Both the position numbers and the translations under genes were made by a program. A stretch of 64,000 bases of DNA from Austropuccinia psidii (Eukaryota; Basidiomycota; Pucciniomycetes; Pucciniales; Sphaerophragmiaceae). The notes beneath the pieces were generated by a model that saw nothing but the letters and a program-made list of their open reading frames with translations, searched no databases and was not told where the DNA came from. This document shows, in pieces, positions 33,568 to 46,236 of the stretch. Positions within the stretch are counted from its first letter, which is position 1. Each line of letters starts with the position of its first letter. The stretch lies in contig JALGQZ010000004.1 in NCBI GenBank assembly GCA_023105745.1, positions 12,922,451 through 12,986,450 on the forward strand, in the 5' to 3' direction.

Positions 33568-33631
33568 TCCTTCTCTGTCCTCTGGCTGGTTCCTTTGGAA
33601 GCCAAGATCTCTGAGGTATGCAGGGGAAATA

Positions 33632-33979
33632 TCAGTGTTTGAAAGCAGGCAAAAACTTTATGTTCTTAGGGTATTTACCTTTGACTGTTCCTTGTACAAA
33701 TTTATTGTCTGCTGACTTGGGCAGTTTGCCTTTGGAAGTTAAAACTGGGTTAATAATTGTAATCTTTCCTGTACAAGTGGTTGAGGTTGGTTTACCTTGT
33801 ATTGAAGCAGAGGTTCGTGGTTTTCTACTCCTCTGAGTGGCTATGGGTGTCCACTTTTTTGCTGTAATGAGACCTTCACTGTGCCTCTTGCCTTTGCCCT
33901 TGCTGCCCTCTGGTTCTGAGGGTGTCACTGGTGTGTTGGCCTGTGACTGGGTCTCAAGTGGGATGTAATTTTCTTCCAC
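33632..33979 (-). CDS. Short N-terminal ORF of element 1 (115 residues)
   Basis: A Ser/Thr/Lys-rich basic peptide without known domain lies at the 5' end of the internal region. Its homologue in element 2 is 46237-46581 (114 residues), so the reading frame is shared by two copies. It may be the first exon or ORF of gag. Confidence 0.5.
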   Translation of the reverse strand: MEENYIPLETQSQANTPVTPSEPEGSKGKGKRHSEGLITAKKWTPIATQRSRKPRTSASIQGKPTSTTCTGKITIINPVLTSKGKLPKSADNKFVQGTVKGKYPKNIKFLPAFKH

Positions 33980-34558
33980 TGAATCAAGGCAGGAAAAAGA
34001 GGGCTTATGTCAGTTAAGACTTCTCAAGAATGCTGGTTTTGCATGTCTGGGATTGGCCTCTGGGCTTGTGTGTTACTACAATATGCCCTGTATAATGACA
34101 GTGTAATTGAATCAACAATTCCATGTCAGAATTACAGCTTTTAGTACCCTGTCACACTGTTTGTGTGCCAGTATCCCACAGATACACTTGTGGTTTTCAA
34201 GGGTAATGTGAATAAGTGGTTCTGTATAAGTGTAATTGAGTTAACAATACACTTAACCACGCCTCAACTGATGGTTTTTCACTCAGAGGTGTCCTTATTC
34301 AATCAAGAATACAGGACTTATTGGTGGCTTTAAGTGTTTTATATGTAAACACGCCAAAAATGAAGGTTCCAGTGGGTATTAACCATGTGGTAAATACTCT
34401 TATAATATGAGTAATAAAGTAAAATATATATAAAAATATATATTTTAAAAGAAAATACGCCTAAAAAATGTAAAACAATTGTCAGAAAATAGAAAATAAG
34501 AGAAAAAACTTACTTATAAGGTCCAAAAAAGTTTAAAACATGGCCAGGCCCCCAAAAT
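33980..34558 (-). other. Leader of element 1
   Basis: Untranslated leader between LTR and first ORF, AT-rich near the LTR. On the minus strand the LTR is followed by TTTTGGGGGCCTGG; no textbook tRNA primer-binding site could be assigned. Confidence 0.6.
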
Positions 34559-35996
34559 GTCAGGATGAGTCTATGATGAAGTGGTAATAAAGCTATTTAC
34601 AGCTAAAAATATGACTGTGACACATAGAAAATAGTTTGAAAATGATTTGTAAGGTTTTAAGATGGATTTCATTTAAAATAAAACGGGTTTACTATAATGA
34701 ATATAGTGGTGGTGAGCGCTGTTGAAAGGCCTGGGTGCAGCTTTACCTGTTGGGTTACAATAATAAAGACTAAAATACTTTAATTTAAGAGTATACCTGA
34801 TTATTAACCAAGAGTAAAACTGTTTTTGACAGTTTACTACGTAGGTTATTCAAGAGAAGGATGAGGAAAGCTATTCTGGCTGTGAAAAGCCTCCTTTTCA
34901 TCCTGAAATGGGGTGGAAAGGGTGCTAGACCTTTCCACATAGAGGAAGTGAAGATTTTTTCACTTTCTAGTACTGGCTTGTGGTTTGCAAACAGCCTGTA
35001 TAACCTGTATTGGGCTCAGATGTTGTTTTGAAACCACATCTGGGGTGTTTTCACCAATACAGGGTGAAAATTTTCATCTGGGGACCTCACAGCCTGATTC
35101 TGACATGTATGACACGTAGAATGCTATACAGAAACCGTATGGGACCCCAGTATTGACTGACATATGAGTTATTGAAGTAAAAACATTCTTCTTTGTCTAT
35201 TTGACACCTCATATTCATGGTTATGGGATATTCTCCCATGGTAAGGCTGTATATGACAGCAGGTGGGATTTTGACCTTAAAACAGCCATAACTTTGTCAA
35301 CTCTTGAGATATCAACCTCAAAATTGGTTCAGTGTGTAGCCCTGTATGTGCTCTACACAATGGTACCTGATTTGATATGGGTATCATTAAATATGGCAAA
35401 GTGATCCCATGTACAAGATTTTTGTACATTTGTGTGTTTTGGGCAAAAAGCTGTATTGAGCTTGTTTGCCCCATAACTTTTGTTCTACTGGAGCTATGGG
35501 GAAATGGATGGCACAATCAGATAGCCCTGATTGTGCTCTTTCCAAAAATACCCCACTTCAGGTATCCCACACTAAAACTGTGGAAGTTAGATGAGAGGTG
35601 AATGTTTTGTTCGGCCTTATTTGGCCCGAAATTGACCATAACTCCAGTAATATTGGTGCTAGCTCAGTTTGGATGATACCATTGGATAGCCCTGGCTTAG
35701 AGCTTCATTTTGAATACCCATTTGATGGGGTTAAGCCTCTCCTTCTAGATTTTAGATGAGAGGTGAAAATTAAGGTTTATGCTCAGCAATAACTTTGAGC
35801 AGGAATAACTTTGTTATTTCTTGTCCTATGGTGATGGGACTTATATTTTCAGAAAGAGGTGAGTTTCCTCTTTCTTTTGAAATATTTTGAGCTTATTTGG
35901 CTCAGCTCCATGTTTTGGTGGTATCTTGGCTATACCCTTGGTTTATGGTATTTTGGCTGTCATGCTTGTGCTCTGGTTTTGAGTCACAGGCTGACA
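34559..35996 (-). repeat. LTR A, 5' LTR of element 1
   Basis: It starts TGTCAG and ends CTGACA as read on the plus strand, 1438 bp. It is homologous to 38451-39889, 47054-48454 and 62568-63980. Internal copies of AGATGAGAGGTGAA occur at about 35588 and 35753. Confidence 0.93.
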
Positions 35997-36000
35997 ACTC

Positions 36001-37442
36001 TAAATAAGCTTAAATTAAGTTTTTAGTATTTTCTGCAAAAAAGTTGAAAATCCTCAAAACCTTAATTTAATTCACACCACATGTGGTGTTAACCATCAAT
36101 TTTTGTGTTAAAATTGAGGTGTTGTGTATATTTTAGAAGTTATGAGGAATTGAGGTATTTCCAATTGAATTCAATTGAATTGTCAAAATGTGCGCATGTA
36201 TTACATAAGTGAACTTTGATTTTCATATTAGGTCTCAATTATTACAGTATTTCATTGTAAAACTCAATTGAATTACATATGTAAACTGTAAGTATAATAC
36301 ATGATGAGGAATTAAAGGAAAAATAAATTGGAAAGATTCAATTTGGGGGAAAAGGAACTCTAGCTCTAAGGGGGAGCCAGACCCCCAAACTCCTTGCTGA
36401 CAGGTGTGATATTTCAAAATCCACGCAAAAGTTCATCACTTTTGGCCTGGAATTGAGTCACAGGGTCTGTGACTCAATTGATGATGAGGTTTTGATACCA
36501 ACCAGGGTAGTTTTAACTGCTTCCAAGAGGGTAAAGCTACCCTTAAGTCAAAAAATTGTTAGTAAAAACAGTTTGAACTGGTTTCTAAGACTCTTACACA
36601 CATTCTGACGTGTTTTGGAGGCTCTAGACCAGGTATTACTATAGTAATGGCTGATTTAAGGGTCTAAAATGGCTAAAAATGGCAAAAAATTGCTAAAACC
36701 AGCCCTCTTTTGGTCTAAACCAGGGTTCAATGCTGCCATAATTGGCTTTTCTGTTGTAAGAGTGTTTTCAACGACTGACAAGATTAAATTTACTTTTGGA
36801 GTAAGAAAATTGATGGCTATAAGTCAATGCCTTTTTTGCCCCACCTTTCTCTTCATGTTAAAATCTTTTTTGTTTTATAATTGGTTTAAACACCATTAAA
36901 GCAATCAATGTAAGATTCCAACCACCTTTATAAAATAATTTTAAACCCTTTAACCACTTGAAAAAATCATTATACTCATTGTTTGTAACTCTTATAATCA
37001 TTTTTACCCCTGAACCACCCCAAAAGTGAATTAAAGCATCCTTCATCACTGTTAACTTTGTCACTTTGTTTCCAAATTAATTCTGGTCACTTTTGGGAAT
37101 GTTTTCTCTTTAAATATCTTTTGTAAATAATTTTTTCTTTAATTAATTGCTTTCAGTCCTTTGCTCAATTAATTCCAATTGAAATTGCTCTTGAAGAAAT
37201 TTCTTTTGTAGCCTTAAACATCTCTTGTAGAGTATTTGTGGATAAATCTTTATTGTTGGTAAAACAATAAATATTTATTATATTATTGTTTTATACTTAC
37301 AAGGTTAAAAAAAATAAAATTAGTGTGTTTTTTGTTTAAAAATACTATTTCTTACTACTTTCAAATAATTTTACCTTATACAAATTTTGAGGACAGGAAA
37401 AGTACTTGATATTTTATCAAAGTTTCATAACCACACCTTACA
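36001..37442 (+). repeat. Truncated LTR of retrotransposon family X
   Basis: Inverted homologue of 52802-54222, with the shared end CACCTTACA at 37434-37442. The first 350 bases are missing where LTR A abuts. It lies upstream of the gag-like gene at 37656 with only a 213-bp leader, so the two may belong to one element. The open frames in it are short. Confidence 0.75.
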
Positions 37443-37655
37443 ACCTTGAGGGGCCATAATTGCAAACATGGCCCCAGAACCTTGACATAATTAGGGACGT
37501 GATATGCATATCTGATGCTGTTGACTAATGTTGCTCCCATAACTCCAGAAATGAGTTCCAAAACAACTGAACACACTGAATATGCCCTTTCTGTTCCGCT
37601 TCTGTCTGTCCTTGGTGGTTTGGGAATTTTCAGCTGGTTGTGTTTCCCTTGGTAA

Positions 37656-38450
37656 ATGGCTTCTTCAGGTCATTTTGATCCTTCCCAGAATTATGATGGG
37701 TACAAGGCAGTTGAAGCTCTTGATCCTACCTGTACTAAGTGCTTGAAGAGGGGAAAACAGAGTTTCCAAAGCTATAACCCCTGATCTTCCAAGCTCCATC
37801 ACTGCTTTGTTGGGAAGAAGCCTTGCCAACATCCAGAGGCTCCACTTTAAAATATCAGGCAGTATTTTTGGAATACGAAAGATGGTCCTTTTGGGAAACA
37901 GTTCCCAGTTTCTGAGTCACCTCCTCCTTATGGTATTTTCTTTTATTCCAACTGTAAGTGTTGTGGTTTTCTTGGTTTATTGTGATACTAATATTTTGGA
38001 TTAGTGACTGGATCCAGGAATAGGAATGTAGAAAGGTGGACCAATGTTGGAGGTCCCATTCCCACTGGTGGTAGGCCGATTTATTCCATTTCAGAGGTCC
38101 CCCTTTCAAAGATGCATAGTCAAGGCACAGTGAAGAGATTGAGAAGAATTGAAGATTCACCCACCAATCCCAATTCTGAAGGTAGTGATAAACTCAATGG
38201 TGAAGAGGTTGAGGTGTTACCTCATTTCATTGGCCACCAATCCAGTAATTCACCTTCCCAACCTCCTTACAGAGGATTTCGAAGTCAAATAATACCAAGT
38301 ACCCCCAGAGATTTCCAACCAGTCCTTTCCAAAATTCCTCATCCTTCACCAAACCCCTCCACTGCCAGGCATGCGCTGGTTTCACCAGTGAGGCCATCAC
38401 CCATTCCACAGCCCAGAAACTCTTCAATGGTCACCTATCAGAAATTTCAA
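37656..38450 (+). pseudogene. Gag-like gene H, 5' part, split by element 2
   Basis: Exon 1 is 37656-37953. An intron follows with donor GTAAGT, an ACTAAT branch-like motif and acceptor TTAG, then exon 2 from 38005. Exon 1 has the two-knuckle layout of the gene at 19866, but one Cys of each knuckle is replaced (CTKCLKRGKQS and LHHCFVGKKPC). It carries TGA at 37782 and TAA at 37848. Exon 2 is Pro/Ser-rich. Element 2 entered at 38450. The gene resumes at 48455 after the TTCAA duplication and ends at 49322. It is probably the gag or first ORF of family X. Confidence 0.7.
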
Positions 38451-39889
38451 TGTCAGGTTGAGTCTATGTAGAAGCAGTAATTAGGCTAGTTACAACTTTG
38501 ACTTTGACTGTGACAAGGAAATAAAGTGATGAAATAAAGGTATTTTATTGATAATAAAGGTTTATGAAGGCAATAAAAGGGCTTTACTATTTTGCAATAG
38601 TGGTGATGAGCGCTGTTGAAAGCCCTGGGTGTAGCTTTACCTGTTGGATTACAATAATAAAGACTACAATACTTCTAAATTAAGATTATACCTGATTATC
38701 TTCCAAGAGTAGAACTGTTTCTGACAGTTTTACTACGTAGGAATTCAAGAGCAGGATGAGGATAGCAATTCTGGCTGTGAAAAGCCTCCTTTTTATCCTG
38801 GAATGGGGTGGAAAGGGTGCTAGACCTTTCCACGCAGAGTAAGTGAAATTTTTTCACTCTCTGAGACAGGCTTGTGGTTTGCAGGACCTGTATTAGCCTT
38901 TATTGGGCTCAGATGTGGTTTTGAAACCACATCTGGGCAGTTTTCACCAATACAGGGTGAAAGTTTTCATCTGGGGACCTCACAGCCTGATTCTAACGTG
39001 TGTGACGCATTGAATGCTGTACAGAAACTGTATGGGACCCCAGTATTGACTGAAATATGAGGTATTGCAGTAAAAACAAGCTTCTTCATCTATTTGACAC
39101 CTCATATTCATGATTATGGGACATTATCCCATGGTAAGGCTGTATATGACAGCAGGTGGGCATCTTCCCTTAAAACAGCCATAAATTTGTCAATTCTTGA
39201 GATATAAACCTCAGGATTGATTCAGTGTGTAGCCCTGTATGTGCTCTACACAATGGTACCTCATTTGATATGGGTATCATGAAATATGGCAAAGTCATCC
39301 CATGTACAAGATTTTTGTACATTTGCGTGGTTTAGGCAAAAAGCTGTATTGAGCTTATTTTCCCCATAACTTTTGTTCTAGTTGAGCTATAGGAAAATGG
39401 ATGACACCATCAGATAGCCCTGATTTTACTCTTTCCAAAAAGACCCAACTATAGGTATCTCATGTTAAAACTGCAAAAGGTAGATGAGAGGTGAATGTTT
39501 TGTTCACCCTTATTTGGCCTTAATTTGGCCATAACTCAAGTAATACTGGTGCTAGCTCAGTTTGGCTAGTACCATTGGATAGCCCTGGCTTAGAGCTTCA
39601 TTTTGAATACCCATTTGATGGGGTTAAGCCTCTCCTTCTGGATTTTAGATTAGAGGTGAAAATTAAGGTTTATGCTCAGCAACAACTTTGCGCAGGAGTA
39701 ACTTTGTTATTTTCTGTCCTATGGTGATGGGACTTATATATTCAGAAAGGGGTGAGTTTCCTCTTTTGTTTGATACCTTTTGAGCTAATTTGGCTCAGCT
39801 CCATGTTTTGGTGGTATCTTGGCTATACCATTGGTTGATGGTATTTTGGCTGTCATGCTTGTGCTCTGGTTTTGGGTCACAGGCTGACA
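38451..39889 (-). repeat. LTR B, 3' LTR of element 2
   Basis: 1439 bp from TGTCAG to CTGACA. On the minus strand it is preceded by the purine-rich tract AGAGGGAGGGTA (39890-39902), the expected plus-strand primer. Confidence 0.93.
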
Positions 39890-39902
39890 TACCCTCCCTC
39901 TA
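39890..39902 (-). promoter_or_regulatory. Polypurine tract of element 2
   Basis: A purine-rich run directly abutting the LTR on the minus strand, just after the chromodomain ORF ends at 39914. Confidence 0.7.
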
Positions 39903-39913
39903 AAAAAGGCTCA

Positions 39914-41183
39914 TCACAGATGAGACTGTTCAGTCCTCCCAGAGGCTCTGAATCTCCTTAGATGAAGGTTCCCATCTGGTATGGCATCTTCTGCTAACCA
40001 TTTGTCTTTATCAGCTGTTTGGTTCTTGAATCTGACTAAGTATTGTCTCTGATCCTTCCCATTAAGTCTGATATTCCTGGCCTTGATGATTTTACTCACA
40101 GGTCCAGGGAAGTCCTCCACTTCCACTATATCAGGTGTTGTGGGGTTCTCTTCCTGGAGGGGAGTTTGTCCTTCTCTGTTTGGAAGTATGGCTTGACAAA
40201 ACTTACTGGAAAGACTGGGTGCTTCCTGGAAAGTCCCTCTGTAAGTTTGACTTCCACTGCATTCTTCCCTATCAATTTAATGATAGTGAGGGGCCCTACA
40301 AATGAGTCTCTCATTTTCTTAGGTCCTTTAAGGTTATTAAAGTTCAGTGTGGACACTAGCACCTGGTCCCCTTCCTTAAAGTCAGGTTCCATGTGTGTCT
40401 TGTCCCACCTCTGCTTATTATATTCCTTTTCCTCAGCTGTGCATTTGGCAGCTGTGTCACAAGCTCTCTTCCACATATCATGGAAGTCTTTGGCTGTGGG
40501 GTGGATCGTCAGAAGATTATTCTTCAAGTGATCCACAGGCAACAAGGGATTCCACCCTTTCTCTCTTTGATGCTTCCCATTCAGTCTGATCTTCCTGGCC
40601 CTGATGATCTTACTCACAGGTCCAGGGGAGTCCTCCACTTCCACTATCTCTTGTGGTGTGGTGTTCTTTCTCCTTGAGGGCAATTTGTCCTCCTCTGTCT
40701 GGAAGTATGGTTTGACCAAACTCACTGGAAAGACTGGATGTTTCCTTGAAAACTCCTCAGTGACTTTGACTTCCACTGCATTTCTTCCTATCAACTTAAT
40801 GATAGTAAAAGGTCCTACAAATGAGTCTCTCATCTTTTTAGGTCCTTTGAGATTGTTGAAGTTCAGTTGTCCCACCTCTGCTTATTGTATTCTTTTTCCT
40901 CAGCTATGCATTTGGCAGCTGTGTCACAGGCCCTCTTCCACATATCATGGAAGTCTTTGGCTGTGGGGTGGATAGTCAGGAGATTTTTCTTCAAGTGATC
41001 CACAGGCAACAGGGGGTTCCACCCTTTCTCCACCAGTGCAGGTGTTTTACCTGTGGTGGAGTGCTGGCTTGTATTATAAGCCAGTTGGATTGCTGGTAAT
41101 AGGGTAACCCAATCATGGGTGTATCCCTCATGGTCCTTGTATTCCATGCCATAGGCACAGAATCTTCTGAGGATGTCCTCCAT
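39914..41183 (-). pseudogene. Integrase C-terminus and chromodomain of element 2, with tandem duplication
   Basis: The chromodomain-like end (ARNIRLNGKDQRQYLVRFKNQ) lies at 39914-40126. Upstream, the stretch from KGWNPLLPVDHLK through LNFNNLKGPKKMRD to RKIRLNGK is present twice (about 40054-40562 and 40567-41031), and a single 249-codon frame (40875-40126) reads through the junction. The upstream copy lacks about 18 residues between YNKQRWD and LNFNNL. Confidence 0.82.
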
Positions 41184-41186
41184 TGT

Positions 41187-41600
41187 TTAGATCATCCTCT
41201 CAGCTATTCCATCTGTTTGTGGATGGTGGGCTGTGGAAAAATCAAGCTTGGTACCAAGCATGTCATATAAGTTAGTCCAAAATTCAGATGTGAATTTTGG
41301 GTCCCTATCACTAATGATGATCTTAGGGACTCCACAGGTAGATATGATGTTGTTCCAAAACAACAGAGCAGTATCCATTGCTGTGTCCTCTTTGTGGCAT
41401 GGTAGACACCTCATGCTCTTGCTGAACCTATCAACTATGATCAATCAGGAATTTTAGTTTCCTTTGCCTCCTGGGACAAGTCTTGTAACCCAGTCCATGT
41501 TGATGGTTTTCCATGGGTGTTTGGGTTCTTCTATATGTTGAAGTAACCCATACTTCTCCCCATGTTTCCTATTTGCCTTCTGGCATCTTTAACAAGTGTT
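41187..41600 (-). pseudogene. Integrase core of element 2
   Basis: Contains [16 protein letters not shown] and DGIAERMI. The D and E residues of these boxes remain, but stops lie on both sides, at about 41187 and upstream of 41444. Confidence 0.8.
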
Positions 41601-41603
41601 TAT

Positions 41604-43073
41604 TTATTCACTCAACTCTTGTTCCCACTTGGGCCACCAATCTGTGCTTGCTACCCTCTCTTTGGTCCTGTCTTCACTCATATGTCCCATATATGGGCAG
41701 TAATGGCATTCCTGCAGGATCAGAGAGATGTGGTCTCTGTCTACCACTGTGAGTACACTTGTGTGTTTTTCTCTGTGGGAGAGCAGGCCATCTATAAGGA
41801 AGAAATTGTTATCCTTATAGGCCCTCAACCAGGGTTCTTCCAGCTGGGATTCCAGTTCTGGACTCCTGTACTTCTGTTGCAGGAATTGTAGTAATATGCC
41901 ACACTGTTTGTGTTTGGCATAAGACTTTAGTACTGCGCCAAAAAATTCATTGTGCAGTTCTGAGCAACTTATTCCCAATATGGGAGTTTCTGTTTCCTCT
42001 GAATCAGTGTTTCCACTGTCAACGGTACCATTTTCTGGTGCCCATTCAGAAAATCTTAAATTCTTCCTCCTATCTTCTTCCATGAAATGGATAGGGATCT
42101 TGGCTGCAACTTCAGGGTCATAAGCTGGGTTGCTCTTGACATTATTCAGTGGCCCTCTTCTAAGGCCATCTGCATTGATATGACCTTTACCTTCTTTGTA
42201 TATGATGGTCATGTTCCCTCTATACTCCTGGATGGCTATTTGCCATCTCAGCATGTGTTTATTTGTAGTCTTCATGTTCAGTAAGGACTTCAAGGCTGTG
42301 CAATATGTGTAGACTTCAAAGACTGCACCTTCCAGATAATAATGGAGTTTCTCCAGATCCCGGACCAAGAATAGACATTCAGTCTGGGTGGCCCCATACC
42401 TGTCCTCTGAATCTTTCAGTTGCCTAGAGATGTAACATATTACTCCCTCTCTTGGTTCACCATCCCCAATTTGTCTTTGGTGAAGGGCTGCTCCTAGGCC
42501 TTGGCTACATGCTGCATCTATGTATAACTTGAATGGTAATTCAAAGTCAGGTAAGATGAGCACAGGTGCATTTGTGAGTTCATGTTTGACCCTCTCATAT
42601 GCATCCCTCCTTTCCTTGGTGATTTCAAAAACTACATCTTTTGAACCCAACTTGAATAAACTACTAGTTATGTGGGAAAAATTCTTGATGTGGTTTCTAT
42701 AGTAGCTAGCAAACCCCAGGAAAGATTGCATCTCTTTGATGCTCTTTGGTACTGGCTTTTGCAGTACTGCTGCTACTTTGTTTTCGTCAATTGCCAGACT
42801 AAGACCTGAGACTTTATGTCCTAGAGCCAGTAGCTCTTGCTGGCCAAAATTACACCTTTTCAGTGAAATTTTCAGATTGATGGGTGCACTTCTGCTTAGA
42901 ACTCTGTCTATGTAATTTACATGGTCTTCCCATGTCTCTGAGTATATAATGACATCATTAATATATACCACCATCCAGCCTACCAATATTTCTTCTTGAA
43001 ATATTGTGTCCATCATCCTTTGGAAGTGGGCTGGTGCATTTTTCAATGCCAAATGGAATCCTGGTATACTCAT
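41604..43073 (-). pseudogene. Reverse transcriptase and RNase H of element 2
   Basis: A 489-residue open frame from the reverse-transcriptase palm to the zinc domain of integrase. The catalytic box reads YIND instead of YIDD, so one essential aspartate is lost. RNase H follows ([10 protein letters not shown], then HYYLEGAVFEVYTYCTALKSLL, where element 1 has YTD: another lost acidic residue). Confidence 0.88.
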
Positions 43074-43163
43074 ATATGCCCATATTCCATATTATTCTGA
43101 GTAATTTCATGGAGTTTGGTTTAACTCCATTTTGGTTGAAGCCTTTCATACAATCCATTTTGG

Positions 43164-44435
43164 TTATGTATTTGGTTTTGCCAGTTTATCCAAGGCATGA
43201 GGTATACTGGGTATAGGGTACCTGTCTGGTTTTGTGTAGTTATTCAGCGCTCCAAAGTCTCCACACAGTCTAGACTTGCCATCATGCCAGGTGATTAGGA
43301 CAGGGGTGGTGATTTCCACTATTTCATTATGTCCAATCTTCCTGATGACATCCATGTCCAAGAGTTCATTGATATGTTTCTCAATTTCTTTCCAGGTTTC
43401 CAGGCTTTCTGGATAAGGAGGTCTCCTAAGCATGGGTGTATAAGGTCTTTCCACATCCAGATATAGTTCTATATCATGGTCTTTGATCTTGCCTAATGGG
43501 CTTTCACCAATGGCAAATGCTGGTCTGTTCTTTCTCAGCAGCTTCAGTAAAATTAGTTTTTGTTTACTGGTCAGGGTAGTGCTAAACTGTCCCTCTCTGA
43601 ATTCATTCAGAAGGTTTTCCAGTGGATCTTGAGAAGATATCTGGTATATATCAAGTGAAAATTTCTTTTCCTTGTTGGTACCAATGGTAATGTGCCTATT
43701 TTTACTGTTATAAATATCTATGCCATACATCCTCTGGTAGTCTGTTCCCAGTAAGAACCCTTGGATGTGGGCATCATTAAGAACTACAAACTTGGGGTTG
43801 AGTCTGATATTACCCTTCTTGTGGGGTATAATTATCTCTTTGATAATTGTACCAATGGAAGTCATCTTCCCTGAGGCACTCTTAAATCTCTTTGCCTTGG
43901 TGGGCAAGAGCTGTTTCTCCCAATTTGGCAAGTGGTTATCCAGATAATTTCTGGCCACTATGGAGCAGTGTGCCCCACTATCAATGATAAATGGATGTTG
44001 AGAATTTTCAATACAGACAGTCATTTTAGTGGCTGTTCCATTTATATATGGCATTCCCTTGATTGGTGTAACCAGGAATGTTTGTGCATCTTGTGTGTGT
44101 TTACACAAGTTTTTATTGGCAGTATCCTGTGGCATGCCTTCTTCCAACTGTATTTCCTGAATTTCTAGTGGGGATTTCTCTTGGTATTCTACTAGAAATT
44201 CTTCCTTTGGGTCTTGGTCATCATCAAATAGCTCTCTGTTGGAATCACCCATAGAGTCTGATTCAGAATCCTCTGTTGGGGATTCTTCCTCTGGGACTTT
44301 TTCAATGGAATAGACTTTTTTCTTTTCTTTTGGACAGTTGTTGGCATAGCGGTCTGTTGAACCACAATTGTGAAAAGGACTCTTCTCCTTTGTCACTTCT
44401 GCCACCCTTTCTTTGTGTTTGTCTTTAAAATCCAC
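43164..44435 (-). pseudogene. Zinc knuckle and protease of element 2
   Basis: Protease box FIIDSGAHCSIVA is intact. The CCHC knuckle reads FHNCGSTDRYANNC, so its first Cys and its His are replaced compared with element 1. The frame is continuous where element 1 is shifted. It ends near LDKLAKPNT by a frameshift before the reverse transcriptase. Confidence 0.85.
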
Positions 44436-44468
44436 CCTGAAAGGTTGCTTCTCTGTGAAACCACTTCT

Positions 44469-45989
44469 CTAATATGGGGTGAATTTCCCTATATTAGTTC
44501 TTTTCCTTATGTCTTGTAAGGTATTAGCAATTTCATCCAGAGTGCAAATTTGGTTGCATCTGCATTTTAATGCATGCTCTAGTTCTCCTGGAATTTGTAT
44601 CAGAAGTTTGTGATTCCTCATTTGTATGTTCATCTGAGGATCAATGGCTTTAAGTCCATTAGACTGTCTAAGACACCACTCATATGGATCTTTTTCCACA
44701 GAGTATTTGTCATTCTCAAATGACATGGTCTTTTGCCATATCCAAGTTCCATTACTGTACTTTTGGATTATTTGACTCTTCCACCATGGCCAGTTTCTTC
44801 TGCCATGGATTTCTTTCATTTCTGTGTACCATATACTAGCATGACCTTTAAATGCTGTATTTGGTATATCAGTAATCCAGTAATCTGGTATGCTTGTTAC
44901 ATCAATGAAGAGCCCATCAATATAATCTATCAGCTCCATATGATCATATTCTCCTGTTCCAGAGAATATGGGCCAGCTTGAGGCCTCAGGAAGCTGTTTC
45001 AAGGCTTCTTTCTCTGAAAAAGACATTCCATCTCCATCCTGGTATTGTGATGGAGATCTTGCCTTATTCATCAACATGGAATCTGGTTTGATGTCATCTG
45101 GTTGATATGGGTTTTCCATAACTTGGCTTTATGGTTGGGGCTTCAAGTTATGTTAGACATTAAACAATTTCTTTATGTCTTGGTCCAGACAATCCCTGTT
45201 CCTTCTGCTGTGGTGTTGTTCTTCAAAGACTAGATTCAGTCTTTTGTTGGTTTCTTCAGAGGGTTTGCTCAATTGATCATGTCCTTCTTGAAAACATTTA
45301 ATTATTTTATCCATGGAGGCTGTTAATTTCCTCATCCTCTCTGGGCTTGCTTCAAGTTCTGAAAACTGTTTTGCAGATTGATCAGCATATTGGGACATTT
45401 GTGACCATAGTGTATCACTGTTGATGTTACTCTCAGATGTGACAATGTTATGTTCAGTCTGAGTGGGGGTAATGTTTCTATTACTAGGACTACTGATTCT
45501 AGAGTGGATTAAAGCTACTTCTGGTTCTTTTGAACTTATTTCACCAAATCCAACAACTTCTGGATCATGGGGTCTGATTCTTTCAGCCAAAGGCAGAAAG
45601 AGGTCTTGTTTTTCCCCTTGTATCCTTTTATTCTCCTTGAAACCTCCTGGAATTGTGAAGAATGGTGACTCTTGGTCATTGATCTGTTGGTGTCTGAGTG
45701 GTGTGAAGCCACTGGAGAGCTGATTTGGCCTGCTCCTTGTGAGCCTGAAGGAATCTGAGTGGGCCCTGTCTGGGTTAACTGTTCTTCTATAGCTTGGATA
45801 GTGGCTTGATTCCCCCTTATTCTCTGTGCCCTTGCCTCCAGGAGTCTGAACCACCTGGTAGGATTCCAACCTTTGGTAATTATCATAAGGTCTTTGAATT
45901 CTATCTCTTTGAGACAGATCTTTTGGAAACTTGCTCCAAGTTCTGCCCAGTGAGATGCCAGGTTGAACCTCTTGTTGTACATGCTCCAT
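44469..45989 (-). pseudogene. Gag of element 2, two overlapping frames
   Basis: A 278-codon frame (45989-45153) and a 148-codon frame (45982-45536) overlap almost fully and both match element 1. The capsid-like part follows at 45119-44469 (WPWWKSQIIQKYSNGTW) after a stop near 45130. Confidence 0.75.
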
Positions 45990-46236
45990 TGGAATAGGTC
46001 CTTGAGGAGTTGGTGGAGCTGAAGAACTTAATCCATGTCTTTCCAGTCCTCTGGTTTGAGGTCTCCATTGAATTGGAGTGTAAATGGCAGGTTTGATATT
46101 ATCTCCCTCATTGTTTCGCCATCCACTACTGTGTCCAAGATGTCCTCTTTAAGGTCTTCTGGTTCTGGACAAACCTTCTCTGTCCTCTGGCTGGTTCCTT
46201 TGGAAGCCAAGATCTCTGAGGCATACAGGTGACATG

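Larger units (their letters stand above)
28534..35996 (-). mobile_element. Ty3/gypsy retrotransposon element 1, truncated at its 3' end
   Basis: Order on the minus strand is 5' LTR (35996-34559), leader, gag, zinc knuckle, protease, reverse transcriptase, RNase H and integrase, ending after the integrase D-D-E core at 28534. Element 2 shows what is missing: the integrase C-terminus, chromodomain, polypurine tract and 3' LTR. Damage includes a frameshift in the A-run at 31803-31812, a TAA at 29949-29951, a TAA near 29756, and the 3' truncation. CpG is very rare throughout. Confidence 0.9.
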
